A DNA stretch of 64,000 nucleotides from Symbiodinium natans (taxonomy: Eukaryota > Sar > Dinophyceae > Suessiales > Symbiodiniaceae). Below, in pieces: positions 12,239 through 23,119 of this stretch (its first letter is position 1; the number at the start of each line of letters is the position of its first letter). The stretch spans positions 779,277 to 843,276 of the forward strand of contig CAJNDS010002435.1 of NCBI GenBank assembly GCA_905221605.1, in the 5' to 3' direction. The notes under the pieces are model-generated. The model was not told the origin of the DNA and ran no database searches. It was given only the letters and a program-made list of their open reading frames with translations. Made by a program: the position numbers and the translations under genes.

Positions 12239-15200
12239 AGGTGAGGACTTCGCCAATCGCCTGGCCACGGCCGCAGGCGATGCGAGCTTCTCGATTCACT
12301 CTGGATTGTGCAGTTCTCTTTGGTGCAGACTACGTAAGAGCACACGGCCGGGGCCATCAGTTGCAAGCCACTCTGGCCCGTGGCAACAGACTGTTCTTGC
12401 AAGACACCAGCTTTCACTTGCATTGCAGCACGCCCTTTTAAGACAATTGCAGGTAGCCCCTGAAAGATTGAATGCGCACTGCAACCCGAAAGGCCTCTTC
12501 AAGCAATTCTGAGGTTCCGCCGTCGCGGAGACGATTGACCGCGTGGCAGACAGTGAGCTCCTTGACTCAGTGAGAGTGATTTGAGAAGAAGGTCCGGGCG
12601 CTGAACGCTGCCGCGAATTGCTCTGGGGGCTGCGGTAGCGCCTGGGGATTTTGGGTGAGACCTGCCAAGGGCCTTCAAGGCAGCAAGAAGTGCCACAGTC
12701 ATCGGCCTCCACAAGGCCGCGGACAATTCAGCCTTTTTAGGGAGGTGTCGAGCGAGATGAACACAAGCTGCGAGCCTGGGATCCTCGGTCCCGAAGCTTT
12801 CCTTCCCATGCAGGCTCTGACCCTCCAAAAAAGCAGAGCTGAAGTCTGCTTCACGAGAGGTGGGAGAGACGGTGGGCTCAACCCCAGTCGCCCCTCGGCT
12901 TCCTTGGAGCCTTGCGGGCTGTTGACAGGTCCGGGCGCTTTGCTCTGAGAAGGGGTTTAGGGCCTTGGTTTGGCTCAGTGCTTCGAGTCTTCTTGTCCAA
13001 TGACCTTTGAACGTCCAGAAAGAAGAACAGGAAAGAACCTTGACCATTCACTTGGATCTCACTAAGGTTCGAAACGCAGTGGCTGCCCACTTGGGTTCAG
13101 TCACGGATCGTGCAAACGCCCAGGTGGCAGACAAGGCAACAGCACACGGCACAGACTTGAGAAGCTTCATTCTCCCACCTTACTGCGCAAATAGCACATT
13201 GCTACATTGGCGCATCCCGGCTCTTCCGTCAAGGTCTCGAGCTCTGCCGGCTCTGCCGGCCCTGCCCCATAGAATCCCTCTGCAAAAGGAGCGGAGCGAA
13301 GCGTTGAGCCGCAAGACCCTGGAGCACTACCGGGCCAGGCTGAGAATGGGGGTTTTCGGGAGGGAGGGGGGGGGGGCTTTTGATCATAATAAGGATATCA
13401 TAAGGTTCAGAGTGTGCTTGTTGGAATCTGGATTGGTGCATGTTTTGCAGTCGATCATGTATTTATGTATTGTCATCATCATGATCCTGTCAGATCAGGA
13501 CCTTGCAGACGCTCAGCAGGACTTGAGAGAACAGTTCTGAGAAGAGCATGAAATGCATCTCAAACCTGTTTATGGTCACGAGGCTCGAGGAGCACAAGGC
13601 GGCTGTGACGAAGGTTCAAGATGCTCGAGAGGGCCGCGAGATGTTCCTCGATGGGATCGATGGTTGTCTTTTTAGGCTTTTGAGGTTTCTTCGCGTGGAC
13701 ACTAGGAAGGCTTGCGCGACATGTGTGGGTCAAGCATATCAAGCCCTCAAGACCCCACCCAGGAACTGGTGGGACAACATGTGGGAGCTGCTGGGCTTGC
13801 AGTTGCACGCAGAGATGCAGACCCATCATACAGCCGAGCTCTAGTAAAACGGTTGACTTTTGTGCACGCTCTCTTTGTCTCTGTTGTCTCGCTCTCTCTC
13901 TCTCTCTCTCTCCCTCACTCACTCTCTTGCGAAACCTTGCTTATGCCATCCAACGAGACTGCGCACCTTACCTCCGATTGCACCATCCGAGATCTTTCAC
14001 GCTTGAGGTGGGTTCACGGAGAGCAGGCAGCAGCGGATCGCAGATACGATAAAGCGGCGGCGAATGAGCTGCCTGGCTTAGGGAAGGGAGGGGGATGAAG
14101 TCTCTTGGACGCTGGTTTTAGGCGTCGATTTCGCTTTAAGCCTAGAAGTGTTTGGGGTTTTTGTATTCTGGTTGCATACGCAGCCTCCAAGAAAAGGCAA
14201 CGTGCTTTAAACTGATGATGCATATGTGATATTGTGGAATTCTGCCTGCCGTGCTCCACTGTCGTGGCCGACCTGGGGAAGAGTCCCGACTCCTGCCATG
14301 AACCCCTGACTCCAACAATTCGCTTTGCGTGGTGCAATGTAATGTGATGTCTTGCATGAGCATGTACTGTACACACGCACATATGAGCGCCAAATGAGTT
14401 CTAGCACATATGTGCATACATACACATACATACGTATACATGTCATTGACATATACACATGCACCTCATTGGCATATTGCATGTGCATGTTCAGTTCTAT
14501 GCCGTTACATTGCGCATGTTTGCACGCATGTGCATGTGCACACAACTCAATGTAATGTAGTATGCTTGTGGTTCTTGGACGGTTCTGGTGGCCAACCCTC
14601 CAAACGAAGGACAAAGAAGCTGCAGAGCCTCGTCTGCAGAACGCCGGCGCAGGGCTTTGTGGATCCGTCTCCTCACCACTTGTCAGGGCATGGTGGCATA
14701 CAGTGGCATGGCACTTGCGCCATCCTGCGCCTGCAGATCATCATTCACTGAATGATTCACTTCCTTCCCTTCTTCTAAGATTCCCTTCTTGCCTTCTTTT
14801 CCCGCTGTTCAAGAGGGAGTCTGCTTTCTGTTCTTTGGTTGCGCGAACAATCTCATGGCCAAGGGCACAGCTCCTTTGGGCCAAGACGGCCTGGCACCGT
14901 GCGGTGGGCGACCTTGAGGAGGCGACGGCCAGACTTGCCAAACATTTCTCTAAGATCCCAGGCGACTCACTTTCCTCAATCCAAATTCCAAAGATCCCGG
15001 AACTCCACTCCAGTTGATGGCGCTGTGCGGCGGTCAGCATGAGGCAAATCATTCGCCAGTATCTCCTGTCAAGTCGCAAGTGAGGCCCTGTTGTGCCTCC
15101 ATATTGTTGAAGGCCTTGGCATTCGGTAAGTGGATGTAAGTGGTGGACACGTCTCCAGGAGATGTTGTGTGAGATGATGTAGCTGTGTAGCTGAAGCAAA

Positions 15201-15780
15201 ACCCCAACAAAATTCTGCATCCTCGAAAGCTCTGCTCGGGGGGAGGGGGGGAGGAGAATCTGCAACAAATCGACCGGATTTTGCATTTTTCCTGCGCTCG
15301 TCTGCAACGTACCAGCTAGATTGGATGGGCCTCGAGAAAGTGGGGCATGCCATCATGAGTCATGAGGCGCGGCGGATGGCACTTGATGCCGAAGAGAAGG
15401 AGCTTACAACGATGAAGGACGGAGTGCTGGGGCCTCCGTACTCTCATTGGCGACATGTCGCTCTTGGCTCGTTGCTGCACTTGGCTGGGTTGCTTGACTG
15501 TAGCTTGCGTCAAAGTCAGTCCCAAGGTCCTGGAAGGATGCTGCAGACGCGGGTGCCTTCTTCGTCAACAGCCGCTCGGTGGCCAATCTGCGGATCTCCG
15601 GATTTTCGGTTCCAGGGCTGCCAGGGCTTAGGGTTTTATAAATTGAGCTCCACACCATGGATCCTCATGATTCCCATAGATCACTCTGAGGCTTGTTCAG
15701 CCGTACGGGTGGACCCTCTGGACAAGCGGTGCAGCGGAGGAGCAGCAGGCACGGCACCGGGGGGTGGAGCTGGGAACGCG
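12239..15780 (+). CDS. Series of charged helical exons (coiled-coil protein)
   Basis: A run of short + strand segments reads as amphipathic helix: GEDFANRLATAAGDASF (about 12240), LQHALLRQLQVAPERLNA (about 12425), ETIDRVADSELLDSVR (12528), EKKVRALNAAA (12580), QERTLTIHLDLTKVRNAVAA (about 13025) then ANAQVADKATA, QKERSEALSRKTLEHYRARL (13288), DQDLADAQQDLREQ (13493), TRLEEHKAAVTKVQDAREG (13580), GEQAAADRRYDKAAANEL (14020), AQLLWAKTAWHRAVGDLEEA (14855), LEKVGHAIMSHEARRMALDA (15331) and AAEEQQARHRGVEL (15730). Composition is uniform (Ala, Glu, Arg, Leu) and AG often lies just upstream. I do not recognise the family. It may be one coiled-coil gene or the C-terminal part of J-domain gene 1. Individual exon limits are uncertain. 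Confidence 0.45.
13891..13926. repeat. (TC)n polypyrimidine tract
   Basis: An almost pure TC run lies between helical exon candidates. As a + strand pyrimidine tract it could support a 3' splice site, but no exon clearly starts just after it. Confidence 0.8.
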
Positions 15781-16843
15781 TTGCTGTGCAAACTGGTTGC
15801 CGTCAGCCGCAGCGGAAGTCGTAACTTCAGCGCGTGCGGTTCGAAAGGTAAACGTGCCTGACACCTGGAGCCAGTGTCTTCAGATGCAGACTCACGCAAG
15901 GACTGGGTAGTGCAGCTTGTTGCCCGTGCAAAATCTCTAGTTGGCTCCCACCGCCATTGGACTTGGCCACATTCTGCAAGGAATTGCGGGAGCTCACCAA
16001 AGCGTGCGCCGCTGACATACAGGGAAGCGGGATGACGTCCGTCAAAAGCTACTGTCGACGCACCTCCAATTTCTTTGCTCCTGTGAAAGCTTGTGCTGGC
16101 ACACATCTCTTTGAGTGGTGCATGTAGTGCTCATTCCGGTTGGAGAAGTTGTCCTGCTTCCGCCCCCAATCTTCCATGCAAGCATGTGAGCGTGCCCTCA
16201 GCTGTACAGAAATGGGGCCAGAGCATCTCAATACCTGATTCGGTTTCACCCGTGTGTTTAAAAGAGCAGTAACACCGGCTGCTGAAGTCATTGCCGAATC
16301 AACTTCTGTGACATGTGGTGCAGATCGCCTGATTCATTTTGTAAGCCAACTAAGCACCGGCTGCTGCCACATTGCGACAATACGAGCCTGCAGGCTTTTG
16401 AAGCAACGGTAGGCTCTCACGACTCCTCCGCGATGCCGCAGAGAACGAACAGTCCCTGCCTTCTGCCTTCACGGCCTGTTGCATCTTGCAGTGTTTTTGG
16501 AAGATCTTATGGGAAGCCTTTCGTTGTGGTCTTCTTGTTGTTTTTTCAACACGGGTAGGGTGAGTAGACTTGATTGCGTCAAGCTCCGGCAAGAGTGTCA
16601 TGCTGAATCAGAGTGATAAAGGGTGAGTCAAACACAGAGGCAACGCTGGTCCTGCTACGTAACGATCGAGGATGTGGATATTGGGACCTCCCTGTGCTAG
16701 CCTCCTCCTTCAAGGAACCTGGGAAAAGCACACCCTTTGCCTAGTCACCATGCAGTCTTTACAGACAGGGGGGGGGCAAAGCAATCGCAAACCATTCCTT
16801 TCCCAAGTATCGGGTAGCTCCGGGTAGCTGTTGCGCACTCGAC
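15781..16843. other. Region upstream of J-domain gene 2
   Basis: No protein is recognised. A weak + frame near 15912 (LQLVARAKSLV) might be a last exon of the helical series. Otherwise I see nothing specific and no TATA-like promoter, in line with dinoflagellate genes generally. Confidence 0.3.
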
Positions 16844-17812
16844 ATGAGCCTCCCGGACTACTATTCGGTGCTGGGCGTGGAGCGGGATGCGCGACAGGTC
16901 CAGATCAAGAAGGCCGGGCCATGCTTCTGCATTGGCTTGCTCAGGCAAATTTGATGCTTTCGGTACATTGTGTTTTTGCCTTGCACTGATAGGACTGCCC
17001 CTCCCTGGCAGGCTTACTTTGAGATGGCCAAGCAGCGACAACACTGCAGATAGCTTGAGTAAGGCTGCCCAAGGTTGAGTCTTTAGAGACGGCTGCTGCT
17101 TCCTCTGGTTGCTGGACGAGTATTCCAACTGCTTGCTTAGAGTATGTAATATCATTGTGAAGGGTGTCTTCAACTTCTGTGAGGATACCACGCAAGTGCT
17201 CAGATCTCCGCACAGATGCCGCACGGCTCGTAGTTGCTAGGGCGGCCATCCGAGGATGCATCCGGATCGGCACCATGGGACGGACGTGGAGTCAGCTGCC
17301 CATACGATAATCCGGATGGTCGCATCTGATGTGTGAGATGTCGGCATTCGCGTCAGCCGCTGATCTGTGCTTGGAACCGACCAAGGGAGGGTGCCACCCG
17401 GGCCTTCGAGCATCTCCAAAAAGCATACAGCGTTGCTTGGCAGAGTGGGTTGAGGCGGGCTTAAGAATGCATTGGGCGACATGCTGAGCTGGTACGAATT
17501 CTGAGCTTGGTCAACCCGCACATATCCTGCAGCCTTAATCCGCAGCAGGACCGGATAGCCTCAAGCGGAGAGCGCCATTCACACGACCTGGCAGGGAACA
17601 ACCTTCTGCTTTTCACTATACAGCGAACATGTAATTACCTGTGTGGATGAAGTGTAGGATGCCAGCTACACTCACAGTGCCCCACCAAAGGGAGGTATGC
17701 TTGGTGACCTTTGAGTTTTCTCGTTTGGGCCTATTCCGAGGTCCTGTCCAACCCGGAGAAGCGCCGTGCCTACGACGCGTCGCTGGGCAACGGCGAGGGC
17801 TCAGCAGCCCAG
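16844..17812 (+). CDS. DnaJ-type J-domain co-chaperone, gene 2
   Basis: Five exons rebuild a complete J domain. Exon 1 (16844-16912) reads MSLPDYYSVLGVERDARQ then VQIKK. Exon 2 (17012-17034) gives AYFEMAKQ. Exon 3 (17255-17285) gives MHPDRHHGTD with the catalytic HPD loop. Exon 4 (17390-17431) gives GATRAFEHLQKAYS (helix III). Exon 5 (from 17741) gives VLSNPEKRRAYDASLG (helix IV) and then a Gly/Ala/Gln-rich linker. The joins keep the frame and the normal spacing of the fold. The donors are GC, GC, GT and GT; each acceptor is AG followed by G. The ATG is chosen because MSLPDYYSVLG is a normal J-domain start. A donor after GCCCAG at 17812 is possible, so downstream exons are likely but not identified. 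It differs from gene 1 throughout and is not a recent copy. Confidence 0.85.
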
Positions 17813-20306
17813 GCTCTCCGAGGCCAGGCACAGGGCTGCGGTGTGGAGTTTTTAGGTGTAGAGCTCGGTGTCTACTTGCGTACTGCTTTGCTTGGGAGGG
17901 CTTCCTGGTTTCGGAGGCTCAGCGGTCAAGGTTTCGACCACGACGACAAATTGACCAGGGCTGCAGCGAGGAATGAACCACTGTGCACTGCTCGATCCGA
18001 CTCTGGGGGTCTTTATACTTTGAAATGGGTTCGTTGAGTTCCCTTTAGGTCATGATTTCCCGAAATGCCCCTTATGCTCTGCGAAGCTTTCGTTTTCGGA
18101 CTCCCGCTGTTTCCGACTTCAAGTGAACTCAACTCCCAGTCCGAGTTCGTTGAGGCTCCCAATTGTTTATCCCTCCCCCAAAGCACAGAGCAGCTCCGAA
18201 CCCTTTGAAAGGCCAAGGGACGGGTCCCGCGGGTGGACGCTCATGGCTGCACCGTGAGGAGTCGACCAGGCCAGGGTTGTGCTTTTCGATCTTTGCGGGA
18301 TTGGCATCATCGGCTTGAGGGGTGTCAGAACTCAGCAGCAGCCGACCAGGTAATGCAGCCTGGATTCAGCTATTCTCGCGTGGTATGGAGTAAGATGCAT
18401 CATGTTGCGAGATTTTCGGTTTCGGTGGCCTTGCGGCTTTGGGCCATGTTTTCGCGAACAGCTTGGCGCCTTGAGCTCGGTGAGTCCTAGGAGTTGGCGA
18501 CTTCAACGACTGGCACTCCTTTACTTGTATTGCGTAATCCTTGCAGGAGCACGGGATGACTATTTGTTAATCCCTGGTATAGAACATATCCCTTGTTGGA
18601 CAGGTTTGCCACACCTGATCGAGCATCTGTTTAATTGGTTGCCCCCCCCCCCCCCGCCCCACTGCAATAAGAAAGGCAGGGCGCCACAATAATGAGACCA
18701 TGGCAACTTTCTGAAAGGGCCTCAGCTTTTTGAAAAGCTTTGGCTTCTTTAAAGTTTCGGCTTCTTTAACGCTTTTAGTTTTAAGCTTTGGCTTCTTTAA
18801 AGACTACAGGACAAGGGCTCCCCACGGGCCAGGGCCTCCCATGCCATGATTGTGGTCCCTTTGTATAAATATGTTGCTGTCTTTGCCGGGCAGAGCCCGT
18901 ATGAGGTAGCTCAGGAAAGAATGAAAACTTCTCTCCTCCAGCAAGGCATGACATAAGAAATCTTAGCCTTCTCAAGGCCCTCAGCTTTTAGAAAAATCTT
19001 TGGCTTTGGCTTCTTTTTTGACCGCAGGACCAGGGCTCCCCCCAGGGCCGAGATTTTCTTTAAATGTGGCGGTATTGGCCCATACGAAAACCCCCGAAAT
19101 GGAAAGTAGTCTTCCTGCGAGCTTCTCGACGGAAAAATATTGAAACGTGAGAGTATTAATTGAACAGATGCTCGGATTAATTGCCAGTGACCCCCATGCT
19201 TTGTATTTAGGCAGCTCTGCAACTCCTTCGCCGCAGGCGGCCATGGTACTCGCAGATTTCGTTCAGGCTCCGCGGAACAGGGGGACCCTGAGCATGGTAA
19301 ATTTAATCTTCTAACTTTTAACCTTGGGCTCTCGAGGTACCGACACACAAACCTGGTATGAGGGAGTTTCAGCAATCAGCGCCATCTGGGGGATCGCTGT
19401 AACACATCGTTATTTGAGTCCACCCCAAGCATGCCACATCTGGACGTGGAAGATGCTGCCATGCGCCAGAAGCGGTTTTGAATGTTTCAAGTCTCCCAAA
19501 CAACCGCAATAGGTGCATGCAGCAGCGCTTTGGTGCAGCCGTCTCCTGAACCCAGCTCCTGTCACAGAGATTTCTGATGCTGCCCTGTGAGGAGGTTGTG
19601 GTATCGCGCTTCCAAGCAGGCGGGCGCAAGGCGGCAGAAGTGGGTCAACACTTTGGCGTTCAGGCCTTGAAGGCTTGCAACAACGTAGGGAATGTAGATG
19701 AAATTCGCTTATTGCATACTCATTCTTGAGATCATGTCCTATACTATACGTGTTGTTTGCTGTTCCGGTCGGGGATGTTGTCCTGCACACCAGGCCATCT
19801 TTCCTGGGCCCGGTTTTCTTCGTGGCCGGTGTGTTCACAATTTTCCGCGGTATTCCCCTGGGAGTCATGTACGCTCAGCTGCATCTAGCACAAGATTGCA
19901 TGTCGAGTAATCCGCAGTTTGAGATAGAGGAAGCGTTTTTTCTTGGCTGTGTTGCTAGTCCAATGTGCATTGTGATCCAAACCGCCACTCAGATCAGACC
20001 CCACAAGTGGACATCAAGGTACATGCTTGACGACAAGGATAGGATCGCGATGCTGAGCCCGCCGCCTGTCAAACGGCACTGAGTTCTGCCAGGTCTGTCT
20101 GTACAGCGACTATGTTAAGATCAAAGTGCAGTACTTCATGGCGAAAACAAGCCTCATGACACGCTATGAGTATTGCTGGACCTTTCTGATTCGAACCACG
20201 ACGCTAGCAAGAGGCCGCTTGACCTCCCTGGGAGACTTCGAGTTTCACCCTGACTGCTCAGCTGCAATCTTTTCTCTGAGTAAGCTTTCGTCATGCTGGA
20301 GTTCAG
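17813..20306. other. Unresolved stretch after J-domain gene 2
   Basis: It probably contains further introns or the 3' end of J-domain gene 2. A 118-codon + frame at 19726-20082 is hydrophobic at its start but has no motif. Poly-C lies near 18640-18656 and a duplicated Leu/Phe-like segment is entered separately. No other feature is supported. Confidence 0.35.
18717..19048. repeat. Diverged duplicated segment
   Basis: Copy A (18717-18828) and copy B (18975-19048) share the order CTCAGCTTTT..., CTTTGGCTTCTTT, an AG-rich join, GGACNAGGGCTCCCC and GGGCC. Copy A also repeats GGCTTCTTTAA(A/C)G three times in tandem. The copies are about 260 bp apart and clearly diverged. It is a small dispersed repeat of unknown class. 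Confidence 0.55.
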
Positions 20307-20405
20307 CAAGTGTCAGAATTGAACGCGCATTTGCTGCAAGAACAGGTTCAGTTTGCAAGCCCGAGCAGCACTGTGTACATAGGTGGAACAGCGGCGAACG
20401 AGTGA
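20307..20405 (+). CDS. Stop-ended exon candidate
   Basis: After GTTCAG the frame reads QVSELNAHLLQEQVQF then ASPSSTVYIGGTAANE and stops at TGA 20403. It combines an amphipathic helix with a Ser/Gly/Thr tail and balanced codons. It could be the last exon of J-domain gene 2 or of a separate gene. No homolog is recognised. Confidence 0.35.
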   Translation, partial: QVSELNAHLLQEQVQFASPSSTVYIGGTAANE

Positions 20406-21149
20406 GGCCTACTTGCTTTGTAAAAAGTCACCAAGGGGCTCAGGTCATATTGCGCGTGGTTATGCGTGGTTGCATGATGTACAATAGGTATCTCCACCAA
20501 GCTGTCCGAGATGTGTTCTGGTGCGGCTCTCCCAACCCTGCCTACCATCATTGTTAGGAGCCACGGCCCTCTACAACAGAAACCCAGAAAGCAGAAATAC
20601 AAACAACCTGAGAGGCAGCAGGACATGGCTTGGAGTTGAGCTGGGAGGCCCGTTTCGCCGCGACGTAAAGGGGGGGGGGGCTTGGCCACAGTTCTGGGTT
20701 TCGTGGAGGGTCGGGAGTTTACGCTTTGCTTGGCAGGGTCTGGTTTCAGGATTCGCACGCCTGTCATTGGGATTCTTACTGCTCTTGGGGGAGCTTTGGG
20801 CTGAAGGGCTTCCCAGGGCTCCGTGGCCTGGAGTCTGCCGCAAGCTCTAAAAGCAGCCCTGGATGGCAGGAACTCAAGTTTGCCCTCAGCCATTTCTTCG
20901 ACGTGCAGGAGACTCTCTTCGGTTTGTTTTTGGGGGTCCGGCGGGCATGGTATCAGCTTCAGTTTTCAGATCTTGAGCAAATTGGGGTGCCGCTCGTCAA
21001 TGCACAGCTTCCAACCACAGGGCACAAAGCGCAAGGGACCGTAGTGGGCCCACAAGAAGCTGCCCTAGGAGGAGGAGTGGATCGATGCGCTGCACGTTGG
21101 GACTCTTAGACTCCGCTGTTGCGCCGATCTGTGAGATGGGGAAGTTGTG

Positions 21150-21245
21150 CGGCTCATGAGTGATGAAAGTGCTGCTTCGTTTGAGGCGCAAAATGCGGAC
21201 TCGCTTATGCAGATGCAGCCAGCCACCCAGGAATCACCGGTCTGA
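21150..21245 (+). CDS. Stop-ended acidic exon candidate
   Basis: The frame reads LMSDESAASFEAQNA then DSLMQMQPATQESPV and stops at TGA 21243. The Asp/Glu/Gln/Ser-rich composition is typical of a disordered C-terminus. The exon start is uncertain. It is probably in the same transcription direction as its neighbours. Confidence 0.3.
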   Translation, partial: RLMSDESAASFEAQNADSLMQMQPATQESPV

Positions 21246-21565
21246 TGGCCTTAAGCCATCAGGCTTGTTTCCTGTGCTGGGTAGAAGCTGGGATCAAGGC
21301 TTGTCTTGGGTTAGATGCCGAATTCTGGCCTGGGCCCTGAATTCCGAGCCCTTTCGAGGTACACCTGCATCTATTTCAAGGCCACGCGAAACACGACGCC
21401 TGCGCCGGGCATCGGCAAGCCCGGTGCTGAGCACTGTTCCATGTGTCGCAAGCAAAGGGAGGTGGCACCCCTAAACTGAACGCGTAGTCTCGCAAAGCCT
21501 GAAACATCCGACTTTGGGTTACTTTGGGTGGTTTAGGGGAAGCCGAAGTGCTTCGACACTTCAAG

Positions 21566-21605
<40 letters not shown>

Positions 21606-22543
21606 AAACAGTGGTCAAAGACTCGTGAGCCCACATTCCTTGCACTGTAATTAGTAATTGGTGCCTCCGCAGCACGCCGGGCAGGTGAGCAAAATTGCGT
21701 GAGTTGCACGGCAGAGTCTCACCGGATAGGTTGCGCATTATCTAACTTCAGACTCCAGTCAAGGCACGACAGAGGCACTCCAAACGTCCCTTTTCTGAAA
21801 TGTGAATCAAGACAGTGCCCGACTTCATGCAACCATAATGTGGAGCATGGTCGGTTGCAGCATAAGCCGCCATGGGCTTTTTAGGGCTTTAGGACATGCA
21901 CATCGTGGAGGCCACAGAGTACAACCCCAAGCCCCAGAAAGATTTGATTGGCAGCTTCTGACTTGATGCTCTTGACCTGGTCATCCCTGGTCATGCTATG
22001 AGCGCAAAGGGTGCTGTACATTGAGCCATATTGAGCCTTGAGTTCCCGCACCAGGTCATGGTGTCATAGTTGACTTTGCTGTTGCAGTGTTGTCACCGGT
22101 GTTCCTGTTGCTCAGTCAATCCAGGGTGATCGCCGCTTTAATCCCGCGGTGTAGTGTAGTCATTGGTGGCAAGAAGTCGCTTGCGATGGAAAAATCGCTG
22201 TTCTGTTGGACAGTCAGAGGTTTCGTTGCCTAATTCCGGGCCCCAGTGAGGTCCTCATGGTTTTATTCCATGCCGTTCATGGAACAAGAAGCGCCCCATA
22301 GTTTGAACTATTTACCCGAAGCCTTTGAAACGCAGGTATACGTATGTATATATATATATATGTATGTGAGGTTGATGAAAGTAGGTGGTGCCACTTGATT
22401 AGCCTAACTTTCCGTACTCCTAACGGTTGCACCCTTCCCTCTTCTATGTATAGACTGCAGAGATCATATACTTGTTTCGGCAAGCATCGAGTTTGGGCCC
22501 AAATTCCAGAGCCGCGGCGGAGTTTCCCAGCGATCCCCAGGCC
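21246..22543. other. Intergenic stretch before the beta-helix gene
   Basis: No gene is supported. It contains the (GT)n run at 21566-21602 and a short (TA)n at about 22337-22362. The remainder shows no motif on either strand. Confidence 0.4.
21566..21602. repeat. (GT)n microsatellite
   Basis: About 18 GT dinucleotides in a row, nearly perfect. It produces His/Thr-rich chance frames on the - strand. Confidence 0.9.
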
Positions 22544-22592
22544 ATGCGTCAGTGCTTAGGTGCCGTCCTCCTGGCCGCGCGCTCAGCAATGT
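22544..22592 (+). CDS. Possible first exon (signal-peptide-like) of the beta-helix gene
   Basis: ATG 22544 opens MRQCLGAVLLAARSAM, a short positively charged start followed by a hydrophobic run and small residues, as in a secretory signal peptide. A strong GTGAGT donor follows at 22593. The next certain exon starts at 23120. The join phase does not fit perfectly with that donor, though a GA donor two bases later would fit, so the link is a guess. Confidence 0.3.
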
Positions 22593-23119
22593 GTGAGTAC
22601 ACCTGGTTACCTGATGTTACCTGCACATATGCAGCACTTTGGGGCCATCATGAAAACAACTTGTGCTTCACGGATGCTTTGGGGGTGGGGGGGGCATCCA
22701 ACATTTCTGACTCACGTCCGGTTTGCCCAGTTCGGTTCGTAGTTCACAGTTCGGACGACATTCCTGAAAGAGAAGGAATCGGATGTTGAGAGGCTGGGCG
22801 AGGAATGCTATTGTGTGCGGCCTCGAGGTGAGTGCGGCTGCCAAGTGGCCCCTCCGCGGGCAGCCGAAGCATGAGCCCTGACCCATCCTTGTTGGGCTGG
22901 AGGTTTTCGGGGCAACAGTTTGTTCCTGAGTTCCGTCCTGAGCCAGACATTCTCAGATATTCTACAGCTTTGGTGAGTGGGTGTTCAGGTGCTTCACAAG
23001 AGCTGCGAATCAAACCCGGCCTAAAACGCAAGTACTCTCCAACCCGCAACTGGTCTGTACTTTCATATGGGAGCAAAATTGTATGCTCTGATTCCTACTG
23101 TCGGGTCTTCCGCTTTGAG

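Noticed and set aside
12499-13047. 182-codon - strand frame
   Set aside because: No motif, high Arg/Ser/Pro; + strand segments over the same bases are more protein-like.
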